Shown: positions 53,594 to 63,183 of the stretch, one piece after another
Layout: each line of letters starts with the position of its first letter
How positions within the stretch are numbered: the first letter of the stretch is position 1
From: Stemphylium vesicarium
Lineage: Eukaryota; Ascomycota; Dothideomycetes; Pleosporales; Pleosporaceae
Length of the DNA: 64,000 nt
Assembly (NCBI GenBank): GCA_004380135.1
Contig: QXCR01000071.1
Location: forward strand, 62,001-126,000
Direction: 5' to 3'
The notes under the pieces: model-generated
The model's database searches: none
Told to the model about the DNA's origin: nothing
The model's input: the letters and a program-made list of their open reading frames with translations, nothing else
Made by a program: the position numbers and the translations under genes

Positions 53594-56575
53594 ATGGGCG
53601 ACGACACTCCCATGCCGGACGCCGACGCGGCCAGGGAGAATACTCTCATGTACGGCCACGATGATCAGCTCGACGAGAAGTACCCTACGCGGCCGTTGAA
53701 CTTACACAAGACACTGCCCTTCCATACGCTATTCACGGACCTCTTCAATCCACTCATGGAAACGCAGAAGAGGAAGCAACCGGTTGGTGCCCGTCGGAAG
53801 GCTGGACCCCACGGCCACTCCAACCTGTCGCCTCACGAAGCCAAGCGAAACATCGTCGAGCGCTACATCGCGAACTGGCGAAAGCAAGTCGGAAACGACT
53901 TTTACCCTGCAATGCGTCTAATCATCCCCGAGAAGGATCGAGACCGGGCCATGTACGGCCTCAAAGAAAAGGCAATCGCAAAGGTCTTGATCAAGCTCAC
54001 CAGAATCGGCAAGGATTCAGATGACGCCAAGCACATGCTCAACTGGAAACTGCCTGGACAGTTGCAAAAGGCGTCAGCTTCAACGGCTGGTGATTTTGCT
54101 GGACGCTGCTACGAGATTCTGTCATCGCGACAGCTCAAGACTGAGTACAGCGACATGAGCATCGCTGAAGTAAATAACGCTCTCGACAAACTGTCGCAAG
54201 TCGGTGCCGAAGAGGAGCAGATTAAGATATTCCAGAGATTCTATCGGAGAATGAACGCCGAGGAGATGACATGGCTCATCCGTATGATTCTTCGCCAGAT
54301 GAAGATTGGTGCGACAGAGAAGACCCTTTTGGACATTTGGCACCCGGATGCGGAAACCCTTTTCAACGTCTCATCGAACCTCCGACGAGTATGTTGGGAG
54401 CTGTTCGATCACGAAATCCGCTTGGAAGGCGATAACACTGGCCTTAGCTTGATGCAGTGCTTCCAACCACAGCTTGCCCAGTTCCAGGACAAGGTGGGCT
54501 CTTTCGAAAAGCTAGTCACCAGGTTCCAAGGAACTTCAGAAGACGATACTTTCTGGATTGAAGAGAAACTCGACGGTGAACGCATGCAGCTGCACATGGT
54601 GGAGGACCCCGATGCGCCTGGTGGAAAGCTTTTCGGCTTCTGGTCACGAAAGGCGAAAGACTATGCCTATCTCTACGGTAGACACTTTCACGGCGAAGAA
54701 GCTGGCGCACTCACGCGCTTCATCACCGATGCCTTTGGAAAGAATGTGAGGAATATCATACTTGACGGTGAGATGATCACCTGGGATATGGAGACGGATC
54801 ACATAGTTGGCTTTGGCACGCTCAAGACCGCAGCCATATCGGAAAAGGAGAACAAGACCAACAAGGAGACTGGTCAACGGCCGCTATTCCGGGTGTTCGA
54901 CTGCGTCTATCTCAATGATAAGCTGCTCACCCAGTATACCCTACGCGACCGCCGTCGCGCGCTCGAGAGTGCCGTCAAAGGCACGCACCGCCGACTGGAA
55001 ATTCATCCGTACATTGAAGCCCGCTCTCACACCGAGATCGAGCCAGCGCTACGGAAAGTGGTTGCGGAATCTTCGGAGGGCCTAGTGCTGAAGAACCCAC
55101 GTTCCATGTACTGCTTAAACCAACGCAACAATGACTGGATGAAAGTGAAACCGGAGTACATGTCGGAGTTTGGCGAGTCGCTTGATTGTGTTGTTGTCGG
55201 CGGCTACTATGGTTCTGGTCATCGCGGTGGCGCTCATTCTTCTTTCCTCTGCGCATTGCTGACGAACAAGGACGCGAAGCCGGGCGATCCCAAATATGAG
55301 CATTGCTGGTCTTTTTTCAAGGTCGGTGGTGGGCTCAGTCGTGATGACTACGCTGCTTTGCGAGGGCGAACAGAAGGCAAGTGGCATGACTGGAACCCTC
55401 GACGGCCACCACCATTTATCGAGCTAGGCGGCCATGAACAGAATCGCCAACACGAACGGCCAGACCAATGGATCAGGCCGAGTGATTCTGTCGTGCTGGA
55501 GTGCAAAGCTGCAAGTGTGGAAGGCAGCGACAAGTTTCGCTTTACATGGACGCTCCGCTTTCCGCGTTTCAAGATGCTCCGGACAGACAAGCGTTGGGAC
55601 CAGGCGCTCTCCGTACAAGAGTTCCTGGAAGTTAAAACCAAAGCCGAGGTTGAGAAGTCGGAGAAAGAAAAAGAGTTCAAGATTGAACAGTCGCGCCGAA
55701 AGAAAGCACGCACGACAAAGAAGCCGCTCACCGTGGCTGGCAACGATACCATAGCGACTCCGTATGCCGGCCCAGAGTCAAAGGTCTTCGATGGGCTCAG
55801 CTTCTACGTAATGACCGAGCAAATGCATCCAACGAAACAGTCAAAAGCGGACCTTGAGGCGCTCATCAAAGCCAACGGTGGCAAGATTGTCCAACGCGAC
55901 TCGACGGACAAGGATCTCATCCTTGTTGCCGACAAGCGGTTGATCAAAGTTGCCTCTCTGGAAAAGCGTGCTACAAACAATATCGTGAAGCCGATGTGGA
56001 TTCAAGATTGCATTAAGCAAAACGTGCAAGATGCCGGCGCAATGCCATATCTACTCCCTTTCGAGCCGAACAGACATATGTTCTATCTTCGCGACGAGGA
56101 TCAGCTTGACTTTGAAAGCAACGTAGACGACAACGGCGACTCGTATGCACGCGACATTGCAGATGTGGAACAGATGAGGATGTTGCTGAAGGGCATGACG
56201 AAACTAGAAGATCGCGCGACCTATAAGCGAGACGAGTTTTTGGAGCAGCTGGAGGAGCATGGCCATTCTCTGAAGCATCTCAAAACGCACATGTTTGGTG
56301 CCGTGAAAGCGGCGTTCCATAATGATGGAGATGATAAAGCGTGGGTATTGAGAGCGCAGCTGGCGAAGAATTATATCCGCTTTGGCGACGGGCTGATTGC
56401 GGACAATGAAGAGGAAGACGGTGTTACGCATATCATCGTACCAGAAGCAAAGGCTTCATCGAAACGAGCGAATCTGAGGATTAGTGGACTCGCTCGAACA
56501 GTTGGTCTGGGTTGGGTGGAGAAGTGCTGGGAAGAAGGTACACGGCTGGATGAAGAGAGATTCCAATGGGGTTAA
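53594..56575 (+). CDS. LIG4: DNA ligase IV
   Basis: ATP-dependent ligase that seals double-strand breaks in non-homologous end joining with Lif1/XRCC4. Single exon, 993 residues, typical of fungal Lig4. Domains in order: DNA-binding domain (about 30-260), nucleotidyl-transferase with motif I EEKLDGERMQ (catalytic Lys325), motif III LDGEMITWD, motif IV EGLVLKNP and motif V MKVKPEY, then an OB fold with FRFTWTLRFPRF. Two BRCT repeats follow: about 735-825 (FDGLSFYVMTE ... WIQDC) and the C-terminal 110 residues ending WVEKCWEEGTRLDEERFQWG. The linker between them (about 840-880) would bind Lif1. The start is the ATG at 53594, GAAGATGGGCG-like context. No intron is needed. Confidence 0.96.
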   Translation: MGDDTPMPDADAARENTLMYGHDDQLDEKYPTRPLNLHKTLPFHTLFTDLFNPLMETQKRKQPVGARRKAGPHGHSNLSPHEAKRNIVERYIANWRKQVGNDFYPAMRLIIPEKDRDRAMYGLKEKAIAKVLIKLTRIGKDSDDAKHMLNWKLPGQLQKASASTAGDFAGRCYEILSSRQLKTEYSDMSIAEVNNALDKLSQVGAEEEQIKIFQRFYRRMNAEEMTWLIRMILRQMKIGATEKTLLDIWHPDAETLFNVSSNLRRVCWELFDHEIRLEGDNTGLSLMQCFQPQLAQFQDKVGSFEKLVTRFQGTSEDDTFWIEEKLDGERMQLHMVEDPDAPGGKLFGFWSRKAKDYAYLYGRHFHGEEAGALTRFITDAFGKNVRNIILDGEMITWDMETDHIVGFGTLKTAAISEKENKTNKETGQRPLFRVFDCVYLNDKLLTQYTLRDRRRALESAVKGTHRRLEIHPYIEARSHTEIEPALRKVVAESSEGLVLKNPRSMYCLNQRNNDWMKVKPEYMSEFGESLDCVVVGGYYGSGHRGGAHSSFLCALLTNKDAKPGDPKYEHCWSFFKVGGGLSRDDYAALRGRTEGKWHDWNPRRPPPFIELGGHEQNRQHERPDQWIRPSDSVVLECKAASVEGSDKFRFTWTLRFPRFKMLRTDKRWDQALSVQEFLEVKTKAEVEKSEKEKEFKIEQSRRKKARTTKKPLTVAGNDTIATPYAGPESKVFDGLSFYVMTEQMHPTKQSKADLEALIKANGGKIVQRDSTDKDLILVADKRLIKVASLEKRATNNIVKPMWIQDCIKQNVQDAGAMPYLLPFEPNRHMFYLRDEDQLDFESNVDDNGDSYARDIADVEQMRMLLKGMTKLEDRATYKRDEFLEQLEEHGHSLKHLKTHMFGAVKAAFHNDGDDKAWVLRAQLAKNYIRFGDGLIADNEEEDGVTHIIVPEAKASSKRANLRISGLARTVGLGWVEKCWEEGTRLDEERFQWG

Positions 56576-56672
56576 CGATACACTGCTGTTTCCAATGCTC
56601 GGACTTTTAGTATGAATAATGTCGATAATGATATCACGAATTGCTTGAAGTAAACTCAATCGTTGTGTTCAC

Positions 56673-58122
56673 TCAAAACGTGCTTCCTCTTGTCAACCTT
56701 CTTTTCCAACTCTTCCCTGCCAGATCCTCTCCAGCATCCACGCGCCTAATCTTAAGTTCCGACTTCGGCACCACCAACGCGCTCCCACTCTGCCTCAAAC
56801 GCTTCTTCAACTCGCCTTCCTCTAGATACTCGGCCTCGGCACCAAGCTCTTCCCTAATAGCAGCCGAATAGTCCATGATGCTGCGGAGGAGCCCAGGTCT
56901 CCGCCCACTCCTGTACATCCTCGACCCTCTTCGCGTATCCAGCCACATACCCGCCATGATACATGTCCAGAGGAAATTGAAGATAGAAACCATGAAGAGG
57001 AAGATATAGGAGAAGCCCCATTGGTAGGTGTCGCTAGGCTTGCAGGAGCCATGCTCAAGTAAGTATGAGCTATTGTAAAAGTCCGTCGAGCGGTCTTCGA
57101 AAGCAAAGGCAAATTGATTGCTCGTCTCTGGTGGAGGTATTAGATCACTTGACTGTTGTTTGAAGGTTGTGATGTTTAGGCTAGGGGCGTCAAGCCTCCT
57201 TGTCTCCGGTGAATCTTCGGCCAGGAATTCAGAGGGCATGCTGATTCCGCTCAGCTCCGCGAAACCAAATCCTTCCGTTATCGGTCCCAGTGTTCCGTCC
57301 GTACGTCCCTCGAACTGTTGGCCATATATACAGGGTCAGCTGGCAACTAACATATCCTGTATGCGACGTACATAGGTGGACAGAATTCTTGAGGAACGAG
57401 TCGTCCTCCGTGACAACCAAGGGCGCATCAAGGCCCAATCTATCTGCGTCGTGAATGATATACCTGACCACTCTGATTTTACTCCACTCAATAAGATTAC
57501 GCTCATAGTTCTCAATATACGGCTCGTACGTCGTGATGTAACCCGTCATAGCCGCCATCAAAGTAGGAAACGCCAGAACGTAAAAGGTAGAGAGCAACAT
57601 GGAAAGAACAGCAAGCCAACGAAAAAGCCGCTTCCATGATAATTCCCCGAAGGCCAAGAATTCTTTGCCCAGTACGCCCAGCGTGCTCATGGTAATTGTT
57701 TCAAACGCAACGGCGGCATACAACTTGTACGATGTGAGATGCATCTCCATGTGATACACCAGCCACTCATTAAAGACGCGGTAGTTTACCCAGGCAAGCA
57801 AGAGCTGTCCGCCTCGCCCAATGATCAGGTCCCAAGCAACGTCAATGACTTTTACCTGGGTGAAGGTAAAGGCCCCGAAACTGAGGTTGGGTGTGAAGAA
57901 GTAGGAGGAATCCATTATGCGCCAGGTTGCACCCGGCGCTTCTTTCCACAGGCCGTTGGGATAGCAGTCTCGGCCCATGATGTAGCTTTGCGATGCGGTT
58001 TCTGCTGCTGCTGCGAGGGTGGTGATGATGGCGAGCGCGAGAGGTAGGCAGAGGATTATGAGAGTAACTTTCCACGGAAAGGGTGCGCATTTTGCTTCAA
58101 AGGTGGTTTTTCGAGACTTCAT
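56673..58122 (-). CDS. Multi-pass membrane protein, function unknown
   Basis: About 470 residues in two exons, best model complement(56673..57314, 57352..58122). Start MKSRKTTFEAK (ATG 58122) is followed by a signal-anchor-like segment (VTLIILCLPLALAIITTLAA), a lumenal part (DCYPNGLWKEAPGATW), further membrane spans (about 165-245) and a last span in exon 2 (GFSYIFLFMVSIFNFLW). Such proteins are common and unnamed in Pleosporales-type genomes. The exon junction is uncertain. The clearest splice signals (GTACGT at 57371 to CAACAG at 57315) remove 57 nt but leave the wrong frame, ending at 57229. Using GTTAGT at 57351 restores the frame with an unusually short 37-nt intron. A frameshift or sequence error is the alternative. 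Convergent with LIG4, 97 bp apart. Confidence 0.65.
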
Positions 58123-58920
58123 CTTCGACTTGGATTCTTCGCCGTTGCGGTGCGCATCTCGGCCAGCTTCACGCAGCGTTTTCCAGTTCGAAGTGCCATG
58201 CAATCAGGCGTCCAGGATCGCCGTGGAACTTGGAGTTGCCGCAAGCCAAGCAAGGCGCAGCCCTCAAGCATCGCATAGGATAGCGCCATGAATGCCGGGA
58301 TACGATGTGTGAGATAATAGGTACGCCATCCTTGTAGCAAGGCCGACGACGTTAGTAGAACTTGACCACGAGGAAACCTGTATGCGACAGAGTCTCGTGT
58401 AACATCGGAATCAATCTTGATCGTCTCGTGGAAAGGGTTCCATATGGGAGATTGGACGTACCCAAACCAAGTTCGCGCGTCGTCGCGCCAAACTGATGGG
58501 GCTAGACAAAACCGCGCTTGAGAGGGAGTCCATCGTCCAACCCTCACAATCCATCTATCGCACAGCAGAAATCATTTACCTAACCTTTGATACTAATTCA
58601 GCTTATCTCGGAGCGACGATGGAATGGGGAGTCGCAATTCTCTCCAGGCGAGTTAATCTATGCTAGCGCCACACCCCCGCTCCCAAGCAGGGCAGGTAAC
58701 GAGGGCGCAAGCACAACCGGTATTATCTGTATGTTGTTTCAGAAGCTGATTCGTCGGAAAAGACGGATTCAGCGGTGCTTGGGCGCGCAGGTACATTGCA
58801 TGTGCGCAGTCGCAATAAGTTTGATTGATATATCCTTCATCCTCAGCTCCATGACATTGAAGAACCAGCTTGACCACTGTTAAATCGCAATCGCCTCCAC
58901 AAAGCCACATCGTGATAACA
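58123..58920. other. Divergent spacer with 142-codon minus frame
   Basis: 798 bp between divergent genes. A minus-strand frame at 58119-58547 is 142 codons and looks moderately protein-like, but I found no splice route joining it in frame to the downstream membrane protein. It may be leader sequence or chance. Confidence 0.4.
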
Positions 58921-59514
58921 ATGCCAGCACTCTGGAACACGCGAACCGCGCTTCTAACCGGGCTGATTGTAACCCTCCTCAGCGGCTTCTACATCTACCA
59001 GTCCCCGCTTCCCCTGAACTTCAGCATACCGCAAACAACCACCAGCAACAGTGTGCCCGGGTTAAACATGTCGCTCAGCCAAATATCTTTCGACCCACCT
59101 ACCCTCCTTGTTACACTGGAGAATAACCACCCAGATACGACTTACACGATACTGAAATGGGACACACCAGTCGACCCCTCCGCGCTCAACACAGGTGTCT
59201 TCAGCATCGTTGATCAGAGCAGCAATAAAGAAGTCGAACAAATTATCCTGCATGTAAACCGGAAGATGCCACCCCCTCCAAATCAATTGGTGACGCTGGT
59301 ACCGGGCACGCGGGAAGAGGTTGAAGTGGTGTTTGACAAGGCGTGGATGCCGAAGCACAGGTCCACGTATAACATTAGTGCAAAAGGCATGTTCAGGGGC
59401 GTTTGGACAAAATCAGGGGACAGGGTGACGAGGAAAGAGTTGTATGGTTACTCTGAGAGCCCGTTTGCGGGAAGGAGGTTTGTGACGAATGAGGTTGTTG
59501 TGGAAGTTCGTTGA
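58921..59514 (+). CDS. Small secreted or anchored beta-rich protein
   Basis: Single exon, 197 residues. A hydrophobic segment at residues 9-27 (ALLTGLIVTLLSGFYIY) is an uncleaved anchor or signal peptide. The rest is beta-rich with several NxS/T sequons (NFS, NMS, NIS). The pattern TLLVTLENNHPDTTYTILKW, DPSALNTGVF and LVPGTREEVEVVF recalls the propeptide-like domain of deuterolysin-type (M35) metalloproteases, without any protease domain or HExxH. That likeness is from memory and weak; a lumenal or cell-surface role is all I would infer. An in-frame extension to 58870 starts only at GTG, so the ATG at 58921 is used. Confidence 0.75.
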   Translation: MPALWNTRTALLTGLIVTLLSGFYIYQSPLPLNFSIPQTTTSNSVPGLNMSLSQISFDPPTLLVTLENNHPDTTYTILKWDTPVDPSALNTGVFSIVDQSSNKEVEQIILHVNRKMPPPPNQLVTLVPGTREEVEVVFDKAWMPKHRSTYNISAKGMFRGVWTKSGDRVTRKELYGYSESPFAGRRFVTNEVVVEVR

Positions 59515-60623
59515 TGGGGAGACGCGGGTATGAGATGGTAAGCGGATGATTTAGATGTGTTGCATTTTCCTTTGATGGTCTCCAGAGACCGTCGTTTCTT
59601 CAACTCAAACCAAATGGGTATCGCATTGCACACGGTGCTAGATGGTTTCTCCTCGTTTTGTTTTCTTTTACAGTCTGGGGTCGACACCATTCATATGTAC
59701 TCTTCTTCTCTTTTCATCCCCTCCCTCACAAGATCTTGCACTGCCTCAACACCTGCCACAGAAACTACTCACAGATCAGCGTTCTCGCTCTTGAGCTCTC
59801 TATACAATGCAGGCATACATACCGCTTTCGGCCTCCCCATACGCTCCACAAAGGACTTTTGCGACTTGTCTGACGCAGCAGTTGACGTGTTTGAAGTTGT
59901 GCGCTGCATTTCGAGTATTTGCTGTCGAGTCTGCAATTCCAACGATGATATGAATATATAGATAGAGAAGAAGCGTGTAGCTGCGCGGTACCGCTGTTTT
60001 CTAGGTATGTTTCGACAAAGGATAATTTATGAGGATGAAAAAGCGTGTTTTGGAAGATGTCAACAGTTCAACAACTTCCAGTGGTCTAGGAAACGGGCGT
60101 AATATATCTACGAAAGAGGAGTGAGGGGAAAGCCAATTATTCCATGCTTATGCCGATCGACGAAATGCGAAACTGGCATGTTGATCACGAACAAGGTTTC
60201 GCATGCGGGAAGTTCCATGAGGGGGAGAAAATCGGGTTGCGATCGACATGGATTGAGGGGCAGCTGAACTCAAACTTTGGATTAGCGGACGATAAGGGGA
60301 AGCATGATGTAGGTGGTATGAGAAATTTTCCGCTGATGTAAGAGTTGTGCTAACGTTGAGGGTTTCGGTGGAGAAAGGAGATGAAGGTCGTTAGAGGTAG
60401 GCTTGCAGCTTACAACACCACGACACGATACGAGTGTACACGGCTCCCTGTTCGTATCTGTAGGCTGATATGTGCGTAGTCTCATCCTCGTTTCCATCAG
60501 ACCAGGCCAAGAAACCAAAGCATCACACGTGCACTTCACAGCCGCAATGCCCCCAACTTCGGTACCGAGACCCTCAACAAACCCCATTACACCCACACCC
60601 TCGTTTCTCCTTTCCTATCACCA
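59515..60623. other. Convergent intergenic region
   Basis: 1.1 kb between two 3' ends. Frames of up to 134 codons (59557-59961, +) contain no recognised motif. Nothing called. Confidence 0.5.
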
Positions 60624-62444
60624 CTAATTGCTCGCAACAACTGCAGTCAATCCATAAACTTCACCCACCCTCTTCGCAACCCCCTCTCCACTCCAATAAG
60701 CCCCCGTAACCGTGCCCAGCGCAACAAACGGCGCACAATGCTCCCCAGCCATCCAGACCCCGCGTTCAGGCAGCCCTTTCCGTAACACCTCAATATTCTC
60801 ATCTCCAGCCTTGAGTCCGGTTTGGAAATTGCAGTATGATCCATTGCCTGCAAGTTCGTCGTTTGCCCACGCGGTTGCGAGGATGGCTTTGGGTATGCAT
60901 TCTGGGGCCGTGGCTGTGTAGTTGGGGAGGAGGGAGTAGTAGGGAGCGAAGAAGTCGGTTAGAAGTGAGTTGTGCTTTTCTGGGGGATTTGATGCGAGGA
61001 GCTTTGCGATGTGGAGGCTTGTGGGCCCGTGGATGTAGAAGAGGAGGGTTGGGTGCGCGGTTCCGTCAGGAAGTGCGGCGAGATTGACGGCTTCTTGGTT
61101 CCAGGATTCGGGGTTCGTTGAGCGCGCGTAGGTGGGACGGGTCCAGTGTGTGAAGCCAGGATAGTGTGCTGGATTTACCGGAGAGTCGGTGGGTTGGTGG
61201 ACGGGCGCTGTTGTGGCGGTCACATTTGGTTTGCTGAGGCCATGCGATGCAGATGTTGATGTTGATGCGGTTGAGGGGGTGGTGTTCCAAAAGGCGGCCG
61301 GGAAGGTGATATAGACCTTGTCTAAATGTCCGTATCCGAGGCTACTGACTGCCTCTTTAAATCGGCATGGTAGCTCGGGTACGAAGGCACCCGTATTTTG
61401 CTTCAGCCAGCCCAAAGGCGCCGTCATGACGACTTCATCAAAGGTCATGCTCTCCCTTCCCTCGATTTCGAGGGTAACGCTACCCCCCGCGTGCTTCTCA
61501 GGCGCTACGATTTTCTTTACCCTGTGCTCAAAGAGCGTCGTAGCGCCTTTAAGTGCTGGCTCCGCGATCTTTCTCAGTACCTTGTCGTATGTTGATGCGA
61601 CGAAAAGATTCTCGCCGTCAATACATTCCTCAAGCCAGAAAAATTTCAGACTCTGTGTTTGGATCGGGGAACCGACAAATGCACCCCACATTTCCGCCAT
61701 CTCGAGGATGTTTTCTTGCTTCTTTGTCGCTCCATCATGCTTGGCAGGAAACATCTTTACGACCTGCTCCCGAAAGTAGTCGTACAAACTTCTCTCCGCC
61801 GGTATGTTTGCAGACTCTTCGTTGGAGAGTTTCATTGCTTGTTCGATGATGGTCCAAACGTGCTCGCTATTCTCCGCCGCTTCTTTATCCGGCATATGGT
61901 TTCCTATACTATCGAAAACAGACTGCCGGCCATCCCAGTTCATGGTGACTGTCTTGGTTTCTTTAGCGAGGTCGAGTATAGGATTGTCTTCCGTTCCATG
62001 TATCCAGTTTGGGCCGCTGTCAAGACGATCAGCTAAAGTCTTCTCGTTGGAAGATGTGGGAGTATCGAAACTTACAGGTCGACCGAGTGACCTAACGCAT
62101 TGCTTTGACACAACTGTCAACTTGTCAGCACCACGTTCCTCACGGGAGTTTATACCAGTACTTACTCGTCCACCAACCCTACTTCTTCCCTCGAGTATAG
62201 TAACTTTGGCGCCCTGCTTCAGCAAGACATCCGCACATCTCAATCCAGCGACACCAGCACCAACAACACAGACATGCGGGATCTCACCCGCCGCTCTCCG
62301 GATCATATTCGTCCCCTCCATATAGCCCTGTCGATGTGGCGAGCCGGATAGATCCCTCGATATGCGTGTTTCCCTTTCGGGGGTTGCTCTGCCAGTCGCC
62401 ATGTCAGCCCTAGGGACAGAGTTTTCGTTGCCAATATTTCCCAT
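60624..62444 (-). CDS. Flavin amine oxidase, polyamine-oxidase-like
   Basis: FAD enzyme probably oxidising polyamines (Fms1/PAO class). Three exons, complement(60624..62016, 62076..62113, 62166..62444), give 569 residues. The dinucleotide fold is VCVVGAGVAGLRCADVLL ... ILEGRSRVGGR (residues 57-93). The 38-nt middle exon joins as LCQSNALGHSVDLGPNWIHG, the conserved substrate-side motif. The C-terminal FAD motif is ERGVWMAGEHCAPFVALGTVTGAYWSGEGVAKRV. A Ser/Thr-rich insert of about 45 residues (FWNTTPSTASTSTSASHG) lies before the substrate-domain end. No SWIRM domain is present, arguing against an LSD1-type histone demethylase. No clear C-terminal peroxisomal tripeptide (ends VVASN). Introns are 52 and 59 nt. 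Confidence 0.9.
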   Translation of the reverse strand: MGNIGNENSVPRADMATGRATPERETRISRDLSGSPHRQGYMEGTNMIRRAAGEIPHVCVVGAGVAGLRCADVLLKQGAKVTILEGRSRVGGRVSTGINSREERGADKLTVVSKQCVRSLGRPVSFDTPTSSNEKTLADRLDSGPNWIHGTEDNPILDLAKETKTVTMNWDGRQSVFDSIGNHMPDKEAAENSEHVWTIIEQAMKLSNEESANIPAERSLYDYFREQVVKMFPAKHDGATKKQENILEMAEMWGAFVGSPIQTQSLKFFWLEECIDGENLFVASTYDKVLRKIAEPALKGATTLFEHRVKKIVAPEKHAGGSVTLEIEGRESMTFDEVVMTAPLGWLKQNTGAFVPELPCRFKEAVSSLGYGHLDKVYITFPAAFWNTTPSTASTSTSASHGLSKPNVTATTAPVHQPTDSPVNPAHYPGFTHWTRPTYARSTNPESWNQEAVNLAALPDGTAHPTLLFYIHGPTSLHIAKLLASNPPEKHNSLLTDFFAPYYSLLPNYTATAPECIPKAILATAWANDELAGNGSYCNFQTGLKAGDENIEVLRKGLPERGVWMAGEHCAPFVALGTVTGAYWSGEGVAKRVGEVYGLTAVVASN

Positions 62445-63183
62445 GATGTCTCGTATCTGAGGAAAGTTGAAAACGGGGATGAAGCGAAAAGAATCAGGGT
62501 AGGTATGTTTTCAAGAAGAATGAAGTGCACGGTTGTGCTAACGAAAAAGGACTGAAGTTATTTCTCTAAGATCAGTTCAGAATAGGCTCAGTTGAGTATA
62601 AAACTAAGCCTCGGCACGAAACTCGTGACTCTGGTTCGTGCTATGATGTAGACAAGACTCATAGTGGAGACGACGGGGTAGATACATTCAAGAGCGATAA
62701 AAGGGCGCATGCAGTCGCAGGCGACCACAGGTGAAAGCAAGGGATGAATGAGGCGCTAAAGCGCGAATAGCCGTCGACATACCTTGGACAGGTTGGTGTT
62801 CAGGCGGAAGTGGGGCAGGATCACGGCGTCTCACAGTCGCGTGATGTAAGCCAGTCCAATCCGCAGTGTCAAAACAAAGTGAATATGATGTGCCTATGTG
62901 GCGAGCTTGGAAGTGAGGCGTGTGATAAGACCAGTGTTGTACGCGGTCATGCAGGTCAGATTGCCGACGAGACGCTAGCTTTAGTCGGTGCCACGAGGGT
63001 CCATGGCGGGGTTGATTGGATCAATGCGAAAAAGCGGATCTTAGCTTAACTCATTATGGTACTATCTGAAGAGAGTACATTACGAAGAAAGTTCCTCGCA
63101 AGTATGGCATCGTTGCCGTGGTATCATATCTCGTCTATCATCAATCAAGGCCTGTCATCACCCGCGCTATGTATTTCAAGCAC
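62445..63183. other. Amine oxidase promoter and 3' flank of edge gene
   Basis: 739 bp; no gene recognised. Confidence 0.5.
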
